The translations under genes were made by a program, and so were the position numbers. A stretch of 64,000 nt of DNA from Leptospira tipperaryensis (GTDB taxonomy: Bacteria > Spirochaetota > Leptospiria > Leptospirales > Leptospiraceae), in the NCBI RefSeq assembly GCF_001729245.1, contig NZ_CP015217.1, positions 3,288,001 to 3,352,000 on the forward strand, written 5' to 3'. This document shows, piece after piece, positions 49,294 to 64,000 of the stretch. The stretch's first letter is position 1. Each line of letters starts with the position of its first letter. Below the pieces are notes generated by a model. That model ran no database searches. It worked only from the letters and a program-made list of their open reading frames with translations, and was not told the DNA's origin.

Positions 49294-49656
49294 TTAAGGA
49301 AGCTTTTTCAACTTACAGGAAGAAGCCGCGATCAGACCCGAGTCGATATTGCTAGTCAACACGATCGAAGAAAGAATCGAATCCGCACACGCGTCTACTT
49401 TTTTCTTTTCATACAATGCAGAGGTATCCTTAGCGTCGATTCCCGCGACCGAATCGATGAAAGAAATGGACGTAAGACTTCCTAAACGATTGCTCGTAGT
49501 TCCGACGATCGTTACCATTCCTATAAAAACCGCATCCTGAAGCTGGAACGCAGCCTCTGTACTCTTTACGGTCTTAGAACCGACCAAATCATAAAATCCC
49601 GAACAAGAAAAAGTCATCGTTACGATCAGCAGAAACACAATCAGAATATTTTTCAT
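49294..49656 (-). CDS. Small lipoprotein, Leptospira type (TIGR04452-like)
   Basis: 120 residues. Signal peptide (KNILIVFLLIVTMTF) with a lipobox FSC (Cys18). The mature part is Ala/Ser/Thr-rich with GSKTVKSTEAAFQLQDAV and a Cys pair near the end (VDACADSIL and ASSCKLKK). This layout matches a family of small Leptospira lipoproteins as I remember it; the family name is uncertain. Its 3' end is convergent with the TIGR02757 gene. Confidence 0.7.
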   Translation of the reverse strand: MKNILIVFLLIVTMTFSCSGFYDLVGSKTVKSTEAAFQLQDAVFIGMVTIVGTTSNRLGSLTSISFIDSVAGIDAKDTSALYEKKKVDACADSILSSIVLTSNIDSGLIAASSCKLKKLP

Positions 49657-49874
49657 CTATTTTTCAAACCTCATTACCAAATTTCAAAAGGATGTTTTTT
49701 CCTCCCATTTTGTCAATCAAACGGTAGGTTCTTTATCAGGATCGGACCACGTTAGAACTTAGAATATGAAATCGGCTTCGAGAGACATTCACAAAATTGA
49801 ATATAGTTTTAAAACGAAAGAGGAAGGAAAATCAGTTTATCAAAAGTGAATATTGGGGAAGAAAGAAAGAGTGG

Positions 49875-49946
<72 letters not shown>

Positions 49947-49962
49947 CTATAAGAACGTTCTC

Positions 49963-50046
<84 letters not shown>

Positions 50047-50105
50047 GAAATACACGATATTTTTCGAGTGTCTTGGGTCAATCAAAAACGCTGAAAAAAT
50101 ACTCC

Positions 50106-51398
<1,293 letters not shown>

Positions 51399-51426
51399 TC
51401 AAATTGCTGGTTGGTAAAATTTCGTT

Positions 51427-52461
51427 TCATGATCTGAGATCGGAAAGAGGGGATTTTAAGGATGCCTCTAACGTATTCACCACGAGTGCGTAACCGCTTG
51501 CGTTCTTCTGAACTCCGGAAAACATTTCGTAGAGATGATCGTAGGCTCCTCCGGTAAGAACCGGATCCGGAGAACCTTGCAGATAACCTTGAAAGACAAA
51601 TCCTGTATAATAATTCAAATCTCTCAAAAGGGAAAAGTCGATACAAAGATCGATCTTTCTCTTTTTAGAATCCCAAGCTTTTAAAAGCCAAGACGTCTCT
51701 TCCAGAACGACCCCGAGACTTTTTTTAAGATTTTCGGAAAGAGAATCCAGATTTAAAGAATTCTTCAAAGAATCCAGACTGAAGTTGAGAACGAGTGCGT
51801 TTAACAAACGGATGAGATTGGAATGATTCTTCTTTACTCCGAAAATTCTTTCGATCTCGTTTACGTTTTTCTGATATAACAAAGTGGAAAGAATTTCTAT
51901 CTCGCTCTGGGTAAGAGAATATTCCTGAACGATGGAATGAAAGAGGTTAACGTTACCGAGCACGAGCGTCAGTTCATTCTCGAGAGGAAGAAGAGAAATG
52001 ATCTCGTCCAATTCTTCCAAAATCCGAAGTGTGTTTTCTTTGCCCGAGGCTCCGATCGATTCCGCGCCGATCTGCAAAACTTCTTTTCGCGATACGCTCC
52101 CTTTGGCGGTTTCTCTAAAAATTCTTCCCACGTAGAAGATGTTCTGGTTTTCCTTCTGGTGCGAGAAACCGGCCATCCCCTTTACGGCTTGCACCGTTAA
52201 ATCGATGCTCGGTGAGATTTCGTTTCCGGAAAGATCTCGGATTCGAAAGAGAGAAGAAGAATCGGGAGCTGAGACCGTCTGAAGAAAGGTCGAGCTGTAA
52301 TCAAATGCGGGTAAGAATACTTCGGAATAGCCTTTTTTTTTAAGAACACCGGAGACGGTCTCGAGTAAGATGCGTCTGTCTTTGCTGTCTTCTGGACCAA
52401 GGAAGTGAAACCCGTCCGGGATCCATTTTTTCTGGCTGGGTTCTGGGAGTTTTTGATTCAT
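51427..52461 (-). CDS. hisZ: ATP phosphoribosyltransferase regulatory subunit HisZ-like protein
   Basis: 344 residues from the ATG at 52461; a 52518 frame start would add 19 residues with no better signal. The class II aaRS-like catalytic fold is present: WIPDGFHFLGPEDSKDRRIL, SEVFLPAFDYSSTFLQTVSA, SIDLTVQAVKGMAGFSH, IFYVGRIFRETAKGSVSRKE, DLNYYTGFVFQGYLQG and VLTGGAYDHLYEMFSG. It lacks the HisRS anticodon domain, so it is a HisZ rather than a synthetase. HisZ partners a short HisG, which is not in this window. The hisZ-purA pairing supports the call. Confidence 0.85.
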   Translation of the reverse strand: MNQKLPEPSQKKWIPDGFHFLGPEDSKDRRILLETVSGVLKKKGYSEVFLPAFDYSSTFLQTVSAPDSSSLFRIRDLSGNEISPSIDLTVQAVKGMAGFSHQKENQNIFYVGRIFRETAKGSVSRKEVLQIGAESIGASGKENTLRILEELDEIISLLPLENELTLVLGNVNLFHSIVQEYSLTQSEIEILSTLLYQKNVNEIERIFGVKKNHSNLIRLLNALVLNFSLDSLKNSLNLDSLSENLKKSLGVVLEETSWLLKAWDSKKRKIDLCIDFSLLRDLNYYTGFVFQGYLQGSPDPVLTGGAYDHLYEMFSGVQKNASGYALVVNTLEASLKSPLSDLRS

Positions 52462-54844
<2,383 letters not shown>

Positions 54845-54850
54845 GAATCA

Positions 54851-54890
54851 AACCCTAAGCTCCGTGTGAGACGAAGCTTAGGGTTTTTTT
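54851..54890 (+). terminator. Rho-independent terminator
   Basis: AACCCTAAGCT (54851-54861) pairs with AGCTTAGGGTT (54874-54884) over an 11-bp stem with a 12-nt loop, followed by a run of T. It lies 6 bp after the fusion gene and is one of the clearest terminators in the window. Confidence 0.92.
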
Positions 54891-54914
54891 CCTCTGTCAG
54901 AAGGATAAAATCGA

Positions 54915-55379
54915 TTGCGAAGAAGAATTTTCACGTTCGTTTCGATCTTGATTCTTTTTTCTTTTCATTGCACGCAGATCTCAAACTCTTTTTCAAAGAA
55001 CGATCCTCAAACTCCCGAGCCGGAATTAAATACATTAAAATACCCGAATATAGACATTCTTACAAAATCCCTAAAGCTGATCACAAAAAATCGGGGAAAA
55101 GGAAGCCAGGTCTTTTATATTTCCGGAATATTCGATTCTTATTTTTATCTTTATTGGAAAAATCGAAAAGCCGTCTACATACTTCGATCTATTGAAAACG
55201 ATTTAGAAACAAATTATGTCGATTCGATTCGTTTTCCGACGGGGAGTTCTCGCATTCAGATCGATACGAACGTTGTGGAGACCTTGGACGAAGTCGGAGG
55301 AAGCACCTTCTTAATTCACAGAGACTCTCTCAATTCCATTCTTGAAAAATGTCTTAACGGAATTTTAATTCGGATCTAA
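54915..55379 (+). CDS. Small lipoprotein of unknown function
   Basis: 154 residues from a TTG start at 54915. Signal peptide RRRIFTFVSILILFSF with a lipobox SFHC. The mature part (KYPNIDILTKSLKLITKNRG, YISGIFDSYFYLYWKNRKAV) has no recognised domain, only a lone Cys near the end. A diverged repeat copy, GGGAGTTCTCGC (55242-55253), codes TGSSR. It follows the strong terminator, so it needs its own promoter, which I cannot identify. Confidence 0.65.
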   Translation: MRRRIFTFVSILILFSFHCTQISNSFSKNDPQTPEPELNTLKYPNIDILTKSLKLITKNRGKGSQVFYISGIFDSYFYLYWKNRKAVYILRSIENDLETNYVDSIRFPTGSSRIQIDTNVVETLDEVGGSTFLIHRDSLNSILEKCLNGILIRI

Positions 55380-55703
55380 ACTAGAATTCCACGAAACTAT
55401 CCCAGCTCCTCTTAGCCCGCCTTTCCAATCTTCATTCATTCAAAAATTCACATATTCAGAAAAGAATATACATTTTGAATAAAATAGTAATCAAGCACAG
55501 AATCAACGGATTCCATTCTTAACTCCTCTCATTTCAACCGAATCCTTTTATAGTTAGAATCGCAAAAGCGACTAACACAAAATCAACGATTGCGCGATTA
55601 ATAACTAAGATTTCTGATTTATAACAAGCGGTGACTTGCCCTTCTTTTTGAGATAGATTATCTCAGAAAAAGAGTCCAAGGCAAGTTTCCGTTTTGCAAA
55701 TCT
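55380..55703. other. 324-bp intergenic region with an inverted repeat
   Basis: AT-rich. The inverted repeat TGAGATA-GAT-TATCTCA (55649-55665) ends 38 bp before the FG-GAP gene start and is preceded by CTTTTT. It may be an operator or a leader hairpin. No gene or repeat copy is seen. Confidence 0.5.
55649..55665. promoter_or_regulatory. 17-bp inverted repeat upstream of the FG-GAP pair
   Basis: TGAGATA and TATCTCA arms around GAT; a perfect 7-bp match on each side. Position suggests control of the tandem FG-GAP genes. No regulator is known to bind it. Confidence 0.35.
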
Positions 55704-57344
55704 ATGAGAAACCAAAAGAATCCAAAATTACGCGTTAAAGGAAAAATCTTTCTTTCTCAACTATTTCATTTTGTTTGTTTTTGGATTCTCCTGATTCTTT
55801 CCTCCTATTGCCAATACGAACCAAAGAATAATTACGACCTTCTTCTACTTACCGGCCAGGGGCCGGGGCCTGCGGATTCTACCACAGGCGGAATCGATTT
55901 TTCCAGTGCTCCTTCCTCCGTTTCCGTCGCGGGTTGGCAAAACGAAGCCTATATAAAGGCGAATAACGTAGGATTTGGCGGAGCCCTCTTTGGAAATAGT
56001 ATCGCCATTTACGGAGATACTATGGTGGTCGGAGCTCATCGAGAGAGCAGTAGCCAGATCGGTATTACAAATAGTTCAACTCCGAGCGCCGCGAGTATGA
56101 ACACCGCCGCTATGGATTCGGGAGCTGCCTATGTTTATCGAAAAATTTCAGGTAACTGGGTTTTAGAATCCTATCTAAAAGCTTCCAACACAAGTAATAA
56201 CAGTCGATTCGGTTGGAGCGTTGCGATTTCAGGAAATACAATCGTAGTCGGAGCCACCGGCGGTTCGGGATCAGCTTATGTATTCGTATTCGATAGTATC
56301 ACTTCCACTTGGGCTCAAGAAGCTCTTTTAAAAGCGCCTAACTTTGAATCCGGAGACCAATTCGGTTCCGGAGTTGCGATCGACGGAGATGTTATCGTAG
56401 TCGGAGCTCAATGGGAAGATAGCAATCAAAACTCTATCACAAACGGAACTACTGCAAGTTCGAACAATTCTAAAACAGATTCCGGAGCCGCTTACGTATT
56501 TCGAAGAAGCGGTGTTAGTTGGTCGCCGGAAGCATATCTCAAATCTCCGAATCCGGATAATAACGATTATTTCGGCTCCACCGTCGCGATATCGGGCAGC
56601 ACGATCGTCGTGGGCGCACCTCAGGAAAGCAGTTTATCTGGAACGGTCAACGGGGCTACTGCAAGCGCAGATAATACAAAGTCCAACTCGGGGGCAGCTT
56701 ATGTATTCCGAAAGTCGGGAGCTCTATGGATTCAAGAAGCCTTTCTCAAGGCATCCAACTTGGATTCTAACGATCAATTTGGAAAAAAATTATCAATCTC
56801 CGGCGACACGATAGCGATCGGCGCTCCTTTTGAAGATAGCAACCAAAACGATGTATCAAACGATTCTACCGCGAGTTCCGATAATTCTGTCGGCAGCGCC
56901 GGCGCAGTTTATGTGTTCGAAAGAAGCGGTGTCACTTGGGTTCAGAGCGCATTCTTAAAAACTAAAAACGTTCAAAGCGGAGATCAATTCGGTTCGAGCG
57001 TCGCCATCGACGGCGATCTTATCGTCGCGGGAGCGATAAACGAATCTTCCAATCAATCAACGATCACGAACGGAAGTTTAGGTCATTGGAATGAAAAAAT
57101 GCCTCAATCCGGAGCCGCGTATGTATTCCGCAAATCTACGGGTTGGAATGCAGAATCGTATCTAAAAGCTCCGAATCCGGGAAGCTCGGATCTGTTCGGT
57201 TGGAGCGTGGCGCTTAACGCGAATAAGATCGTAGTCGGAGCCGCGCAGGAATGTAGCAGTCAAAGCACGATCACAAACGGAAGCGCGGCGAGCGCTGACG
57301 ATTCCGCGTTTAGAGCCGGAGCCGCGTATGTATTCCAGAGATAA
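55704..57344 (+). CDS. FG-GAP repeat lipoprotein, seven repeats
   Basis: 546 residues. N-terminal signal with a lipobox (LSSYC, about residue 37). Seven FG-GAP units, each FG-x2-(V/I/L)-(A/S)-I-x-G-(D/S/N)-x-I/M-(V/A)-V-G-A, about 60 residues apart: FGNSIAIYGDTMVVGA, FGWSVAISGNTIVVGA, FGSGVAIDGDVIVVGA, FGSTVAISGSTIVVGA, FGKKLSISGDTIAIGA, FGSSVAIDGDLIVAGA and FGWSVALNANKIVVGA. Seven such units predict one seven-bladed beta-propeller like the integrin alpha head. Each unit has the AYVF(R/E)(K/R)SG strand. A surface lipoprotein that could bind host or matrix ligands (inference). Confidence 0.85.
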   Translation: MRNQKNPKLRVKGKIFLSQLFHFVCFWILLILSSYCQYEPKNNYDLLLLTGQGPGPADSTTGGIDFSSAPSSVSVAGWQNEAYIKANNVGFGGALFGNSIAIYGDTMVVGAHRESSSQIGITNSSTPSAASMNTAAMDSGAAYVYRKISGNWVLESYLKASNTSNNSRFGWSVAISGNTIVVGATGGSGSAYVFVFDSITSTWAQEALLKAPNFESGDQFGSGVAIDGDVIVVGAQWEDSNQNSITNGTTASSNNSKTDSGAAYVFRRSGVSWSPEAYLKSPNPDNNDYFGSTVAISGSTIVVGAPQESSLSGTVNGATASADNTKSNSGAAYVFRKSGALWIQEAFLKASNLDSNDQFGKKLSISGDTIAIGAPFEDSNQNDVSNDSTASSDNSVGSAGAVYVFERSGVTWVQSAFLKTKNVQSGDQFGSSVAIDGDLIVAGAINESSNQSTITNGSLGHWNEKMPQSGAAYVFRKSTGWNAESYLKAPNPGSSDLFGWSVALNANKIVVGAAQECSSQSTITNGSAASADDSAFRAGAAYVFQR

Positions 57345-59202
57345 TTTTCAGAAGATGACAATCGCTAAGATCGGTATTTTATACGATCAGGGCAAATTCG
57401 TTTTTAAGAATTTCACGAGCAGAAAGATTATTTCCGTTTTTCTAATATTCCTTTCTAATACTTCCTTCATCAATTGCCTCAACGGCGGAGAAGAACAACA
57501 ACTTTTACTCAACTTTTTCGTCACGACGGATCCACCGATTTCCAATCTCAAATATTCCATATCAACCTATCAGTATGCGAAGTATGTATCGATCCCGACC
57601 TTACGACCTTCCATTCAAGGGACTCCGACAAATTATTCGGTATCTCCGGCTCTGCCGCAAGGTCTCGCAATCGATCCGAAAACGGGTTTTATATCGGGAA
57701 CTCCAGTCGAAGTCATTAGTTCCACAGAATTTACAATCACCGCGAGTAATTTCGGAAATTCTGCAACTACCACTTTGATCTTATCGCCTACGTCTTCTCA
57801 ATGGGGAAACGCCGCCTACGTAAAAGCGTCCAACGTGGACATCGCAGATTATTTCGGGAATACGGTAGCGATCGATGGCGATACAATGGTAGTCGGGGCT
57901 TATCTGGAAAGCAGCAATCAAACATCGATCACAAACGGTGCAAGCGGGAGTTCCGATAATAGCGCCGACGGCTCAGGAGCGGTTTACGTCTACAAACGAA
58001 CAAACGGAGTCTGGGTACAAGAAGCTTATTTAAAGGGGTCTAACGCAGAAACTGGAGATTGGTTCGGATACAGCCTTGCAATATCAGGAGACACGATCGT
58101 GGTAGGCGCTTATCTCGAGAGTAGCAATCAAATTACGATCACAAATGGGGGCACAGCGAGTCCGGACAACTCGGCGGGGGCCGCCGGTGCAGTTTATGTT
58201 TACCGCAGAACCGGAACCACTTGGACTGAAGAAGCTTATCTAAAGGCGCCTAACGCGGAAGCCGGAGATTTATTCGGATACAGTGTGGCCATTAACGGCG
58301 ACACGATCGTAGTCGGCGCGATCATGGAAGCGAGCAATCAAGTCACGATTACGAATGGAAATTCCGCCAGCGCGGACAATTCTGCCGGAAGCGCCGGAGC
58401 CGTATACGTCTATAAACGAACCGGAACTACTTGGACACAAGAAGCTTATTTAAAGGCGTCTAACGCGGAGGCGGGAGATTTATTCGGAAGTAGCGTGACA
58501 GTTTACGGAGAAACGATTGCGGTTGGCGCAACCGGAGAAGCGAGCAATCAAATTACGATCACCAATGGGGCCGGGTCTAGTGCAAATAATACCGCGTGGT
58601 CTGCGGGAGCGGTTTACGTCTACAAACGCACCGGAACCAACTGGGCACAAGAAGCCTATTTAAAACCGGATACAGCTCCCGCCGGATATCAACTCGGTTA
58701 TAGCCTAACAATGGACGGAGACACGATCGCCGCAGGAGCCACCGGCGCTTCGGAAGGCGCCGTGTACGTCTACACAAGAACCGGAACGACTTGGACACAA
58801 GAACAAGCGATTACTCCCTCTAACCCCGTATCAGTAAGTCTATTCGGTTATTCAATTTCTCTTTCGGGAAATAGTATCGCCGTAGGAACGTATTGGGAAT
58901 ACGGAAACGAAGATAAAATTATAAACGGAACGACTGCGAGTACGGATAATTCCTTGCCGGAATCCGGAGCGACTTACATATACAAGCGGACCGGAACTAC
59001 TTGGACACAAGAATCGTATATCAAAGCCGCAAATGTACAATCCGGAGATTGGTTTGGAAACAGCGTGGCGATTTCAGGCGACACAGTGATCGCGGGGGCG
59101 CCGCAGGAAGACTGCGGGCAAAACACAATCACGCAAGGAATATTAGGAAATTGGAATGAAGAAAAACCCAACTCGGGCGCGGTTTACATATTCAATCGAT
59201 AA
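57328..59202 (+). CDS. FG-GAP repeat lipoprotein, seven repeats plus Ig-like module
   Basis: 624 residues from the ATG at 57328 (or 57355, after the previous stop). Signal peptide with a lipobox SFINC (about residue 50). An Ig-like putative module (about 92-150, SVSPALPQGLAIDPKTGFIS, GTPVEVISSTEFTITASN; He_PIG type) precedes seven FG-GAP units: FGNTVAIDGDTMVVGA, FGYSLAISGDTIVVGA, FGYSVAINGDTIVVGA, FGSSVTVYGETIAVGA, LGYSLTMDGDTIAAGA, FGYSISLSGNSIAVGT and FGNSVAISGDTVIAGA. Similar to the preceding gene and overlapping it by 17 bp, so a tandem duplication. Probable adhesin-like surface lipoprotein. Confidence 0.85.
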   Translation: MYSRDNFQKMTIAKIGILYDQGKFVFKNFTSRKIISVFLIFLSNTSFINCLNGGEEQQLLLNFFVTTDPPISNLKYSISTYQYAKYVSIPTLRPSIQGTPTNYSVSPALPQGLAIDPKTGFISGTPVEVISSTEFTITASNFGNSATTTLILSPTSSQWGNAAYVKASNVDIADYFGNTVAIDGDTMVVGAYLESSNQTSITNGASGSSDNSADGSGAVYVYKRTNGVWVQEAYLKGSNAETGDWFGYSLAISGDTIVVGAYLESSNQITITNGGTASPDNSAGAAGAVYVYRRTGTTWTEEAYLKAPNAEAGDLFGYSVAINGDTIVVGAIMEASNQVTITNGNSASADNSAGSAGAVYVYKRTGTTWTQEAYLKASNAEAGDLFGSSVTVYGETIAVGATGEASNQITITNGAGSSANNTAWSAGAVYVYKRTGTNWAQEAYLKPDTAPAGYQLGYSLTMDGDTIAAGATGASEGAVYVYTRTGTTWTQEQAITPSNPVSVSLFGYSISLSGNSIAVGTYWEYGNEDKIINGTTASTDNSLPESGATYIYKRTGTTWTQESYIKAANVQSGDWFGNSVAISGDTVIAGAPQEDCGQNTITQGILGNWNEEKPNSGAVYIFNR

Positions 59203-59276
59203 GAAGATAAGCACATCGAAAACGTAGATATGCTCATCCCAAGACTTCCTCAAAGAAGAATACCTTGAAAAAGAAT

Positions 59277-60512
59277 TTAATTACAAACGTGAGGAACGGC
59301 GATATTATACTTAAAGCTTAGATAACATTCCGTCTTGATACGATCCGTTGTGCTCAGTCCTTGATTGTAAATCAGAGTTTCCCCGATTCTTCCTTCAAAG
59401 CCAGCGCCTCCGAAATAAACTCCAAGATAGGTCGTGGTATTTCCGGTCGCGGGAAAAACGTCGGAAGTTGTTTTTTCCAGCGCACCGTTACGATACATCG
59501 TCGTAGAGCTTCCTGAGAATTGCATAGTTAGAATATGAGTAACATCCGTCGCATACGCATTGCTCTGAAAGGTCACCCCGGCTCCAAATACGCTGAACTG
59601 ATTGCTCTGGAATTTTAGAACTAAAGAATTCGGACCGGAAAGATGTAGGATCCCTTCGCTGGAAACGGAACCGGGAACTTGATCTAAAACGTAGATGATT
59701 GTGTAGGAACTCCCCGCAATGGAAAGTGCGGGTCCGGTGAAAAATCTCGTTTCTGGGTTACTCGTTTTAACAAAAGGTCTGTTATTTTTATAATTCGGAA
59801 GCCAGTAGGGTTCTTGATTGACATAAGTATTGTTGAATGGAGTTCCCCCAACCCGATCCACCCATGTTGTGATCTTATTGGATGTATCTTTTGTAATACC
59901 GGAATCTGCGCTCAGCCAAATAAGAAGACTCGCTACATCTGAAGGAAGATAATACGTAGTAGCTTGCGTAATTTTAGAATAAGACTTCGTCCCGTCTGTC
60001 TGGATTACTTCCAAAAGATAGTAGTGTGTTTCCCCGCCTCCTAGGCCGGAATGTGTAAAACTACTTCCGGTGATTCCTGAAGCGCTTCCGGTAATCTCCG
60101 GAGATCCGACCGTGACAGAAGAAGTTGTGGAGGAATAGATTTTATAAGTAGGACCGGTTGCCGTTGAAGACCAGCTGAGATTGACGGAATGAATATCCGC
60201 ACTCGCTTGAAAGGTAGAAGAAGCGCTTCCCGACGCTGCCGAAATCGCATTCGGAACTGCAATTTGGAGAAAAAGCCCTGCCGGATTACTCGAATCGAAG
60301 CTGAACTTCTTGGCTTCCATACAAGAAATTTGGAAGGATAAAAGAAGAATTATCGAAGATAAAACGGAAAGTTTAAATCGAGTTGGCTGAATGCTCGGAG
60401 CGTCCTTTTTGAATTCGAAAAACAAATTTATTTCCCCTAAAAACTCGAAAGTTTGGCTTTCTATCATGAGTAAAAGCTCATCTACAAAAACCAACAACCG
60501 ATTTTTAAACAT
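59277..60512 (-). CDS. Lipoprotein with Fn3-like and LamG-like region
   Basis: 411 residues from ATG 60512; a shorter start at 60467 is possible. The lipobox SFQISC (Cys about 64) follows an unusually long N-terminal region. Then a Fn3-type stretch (SVNLSWSSTATGPTYKIYSS, YYLLEVIQTDGTKSYSK) and a concanavalin/LamG-like domain (LLIWLSADSGITKDTSNKIT, YTIIYVLDQVPGSVSSE, TTYLGVYFGGAGFEGRIGET). Similar layouts are common in Leptospira surface proteins. A repeat copy (59703-59714) codes GSSYTI. Confidence 0.72.
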   Translation of the reverse strand: MFKNRLLVFVDELLLMIESQTFEFLGEINLFFEFKKDAPSIQPTRFKLSVLSSIILLLSFQISCMEAKKFSFDSSNPAGLFLQIAVPNAISAASGSASSTFQASADIHSVNLSWSSTATGPTYKIYSSTTSSVTVGSPEITGSASGITGSSFTHSGLGGGETHYYLLEVIQTDGTKSYSKITQATTYYLPSDVASLLIWLSADSGITKDTSNKITTWVDRVGGTPFNNTYVNQEPYWLPNYKNNRPFVKTSNPETRFFTGPALSIAGSSYTIIYVLDQVPGSVSSEGILHLSGPNSLVLKFQSNQFSVFGAGVTFQSNAYATDVTHILTMQFSGSSTTMYRNGALEKTTSDVFPATGNTTTYLGVYFGGAGFEGRIGETLIYNQGLSTTDRIKTECYLSFKYNIAVPHVCN

Positions 60513-60866
60513 GTTGAACGTTTTTTATAGTCTAGGACGTTTTTTCTTCGTGAAAAAGAACTGAATTAAAATCAGGGGTTCGTAGGAAAAATTTCCAATA
60601 CAAGTTTTCTTGATTCTGTTTGGAGAACGATTTAAAGTTCAATTCCAAGAAGTTTTTTTATGACTTTGGGTTTGGTAGTAAGGCAATAGGAAATTAGAAC
60701 CTTGTGCAATCGGGCACTCATCGTGAATTTTCTAAAAAACTAGGATCTGCAACAATTGAGCCCTTTCAAAGTAAAATCAAACCTTCGAAGTGGGCATAAA
60801 AAAACCCGAGAAACCCGGGTTTTTAATCCTAAAAAGAGATCGGCAATCCAATCCGTTGGAATCGAA
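60513..60866. other. 354-bp intergenic region with operon terminator
   Basis: Between the LamG-like gene and rplQ. It holds the terminator at 60799-60824; no gene or repeat copy was found in the rest. Confidence 0.6.
60799..60824 (-). terminator. Terminator of the alpha ribosomal operon
   Basis: On the minus strand AAAACCCG and CGGGTTTT form an 8-bp stem around GGTTTCT, with the T-run extending to seven T. It is 42 bp after the rplQ stop, and the reverse side also carries a T-run, so it may serve both directions. Confidence 0.88.
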
Positions 60867-61409
<543 letters not shown>

Positions 61410-61410
61410 T

Positions 61411-63833
<2,423 letters not shown>

Positions 63834-63837
63834 ATTT

Positions 63838-63952
<115 letters not shown>

Positions 63953-63960
63953 AACAATTC

Positions 63961-64000
63961 CTACTTTTTGCGGTAAGTAATTCTTCCCTTAGAAAGGTCG
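63961..64000 (-). CDS. infA: Translation initiation factor IF-1, C-terminal end (cut by window edge)
   Basis: The last 12 codons before TAG read [12 protein letters not shown], the characteristic end of IF-1 (usually DLTRGRITYRYK). The infA-rpmJ-rpsM order is the normal alpha operon entry. The rest is outside the window. Confidence 0.85.

Overview
The window is a stretch of spirochaete chromosome, almost certainly Leptospira. Signs of this are the many lipoproteins with spirochaete-type lipoboxes (Cys after F, S, T, G or H), Leptospira-type families (DUF1566, DKNYY, FG-GAP and small conserved lipoproteins), the System I cytochrome c genes, bactofilin next to a LysM/M23 peptidase, and weak or absent Shine-Dalgarno sites with frequent GTG/TTG starts. 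Base composition looks moderately low in GC, but richer than L. interrogans, so I cannot name the species. Coding density is high. There is no prophage, insertion sequence or CRISPR array.

Layout. 1-6.8 kb: ispD (cut by the window edge) and lysA on the minus strand; then a plus-strand envelope block of a zinc-dependent phospholipase C-like protein, a class A penicillin-binding protein, bactofilin and a LysM/M23 peptidase. 7-15 kb: a DUF900 hydrolase lipoprotein, a soluble REC-PAS-histidine kinase, an enoyl-CoA hydratase, a 59-residue small gene, a TPR protein, an HExxH exported protein and a DUF2167 protein. 15.5-21.2 kb (minus): two unknown envelope proteins, an N-acetylmuramoyl-L-alanine amidase, a DEAD-box helicase and a methyltransferase, the last four overlapping. 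21.3-25.2 kb: RidA, a membrane protein, a VOC protein and two lipoproteins. 25.3-29.7 kb: an iron-sulfur assembly operon sufC-sufD-Rieske-sufS-sufU-sufT without sufB. 29.7-30.7 kb: a gene-free kilobase with nine same-strand copies of a short repeat. 30.7-36 kb: an EAL phosphodiesterase, an unknown protein and two tandem cyclic-nucleotide-gated channel paralogues. 36.4-41.4 kb: purQ-purS-purC, a SpoIIE-type phosphatase response regulator, and ccmC-ccmB-ccmA. 41.4-49.7 kb: a TPR protein, an exported protein, a peptide-type ABC ATPase, two DUF1566 proteins, an HMG-CoA lyase-like enzyme, a TIGR02757 protein and a small lipoprotein. 49.9-52.5 kb: tRNA-Glu, tRNA-Lys, purA and hisZ. 52.8-60.5 kb: an acyltransferase/glycerol-3-phosphate dehydrogenase fusion, a lipoprotein, two tandem seven-repeat FG-GAP proteins and a LamG-like lipoprotein. 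60.8-64 kb: the alpha ribosomal operon infA-rpmJ-rpsM-rpsK-rpsD-rpoA-rplQ with its terminator.

The most striking signal is not a gene. A short DNA word, GGGAGTTCCYAC (complement GTRGGAACTCCC), often followed by T-rich sequence, occurs about 29 times almost exactly, plus several degenerate copies. It lies in intergenic DNA and inside genes, in all three reading frames and on both strands relative to the gene. Nine copies, all in one direction, fill the gap upstream of the suf operon. The pattern resembles a DNA-level signal such as an uptake sequence or another chromosomal marker. A second, perfect 15-bp palindrome (CGGACTTAAAGTCCG) marks two or three intergenic regions. Other leads are a hairpin that would mask the ribosome-binding site of one CNG channel gene, a terminator-like hairpin in the leader of the phospholipase-like gene, the lipid-enzyme fusion, and the twin predicted seven-bladed propellers.
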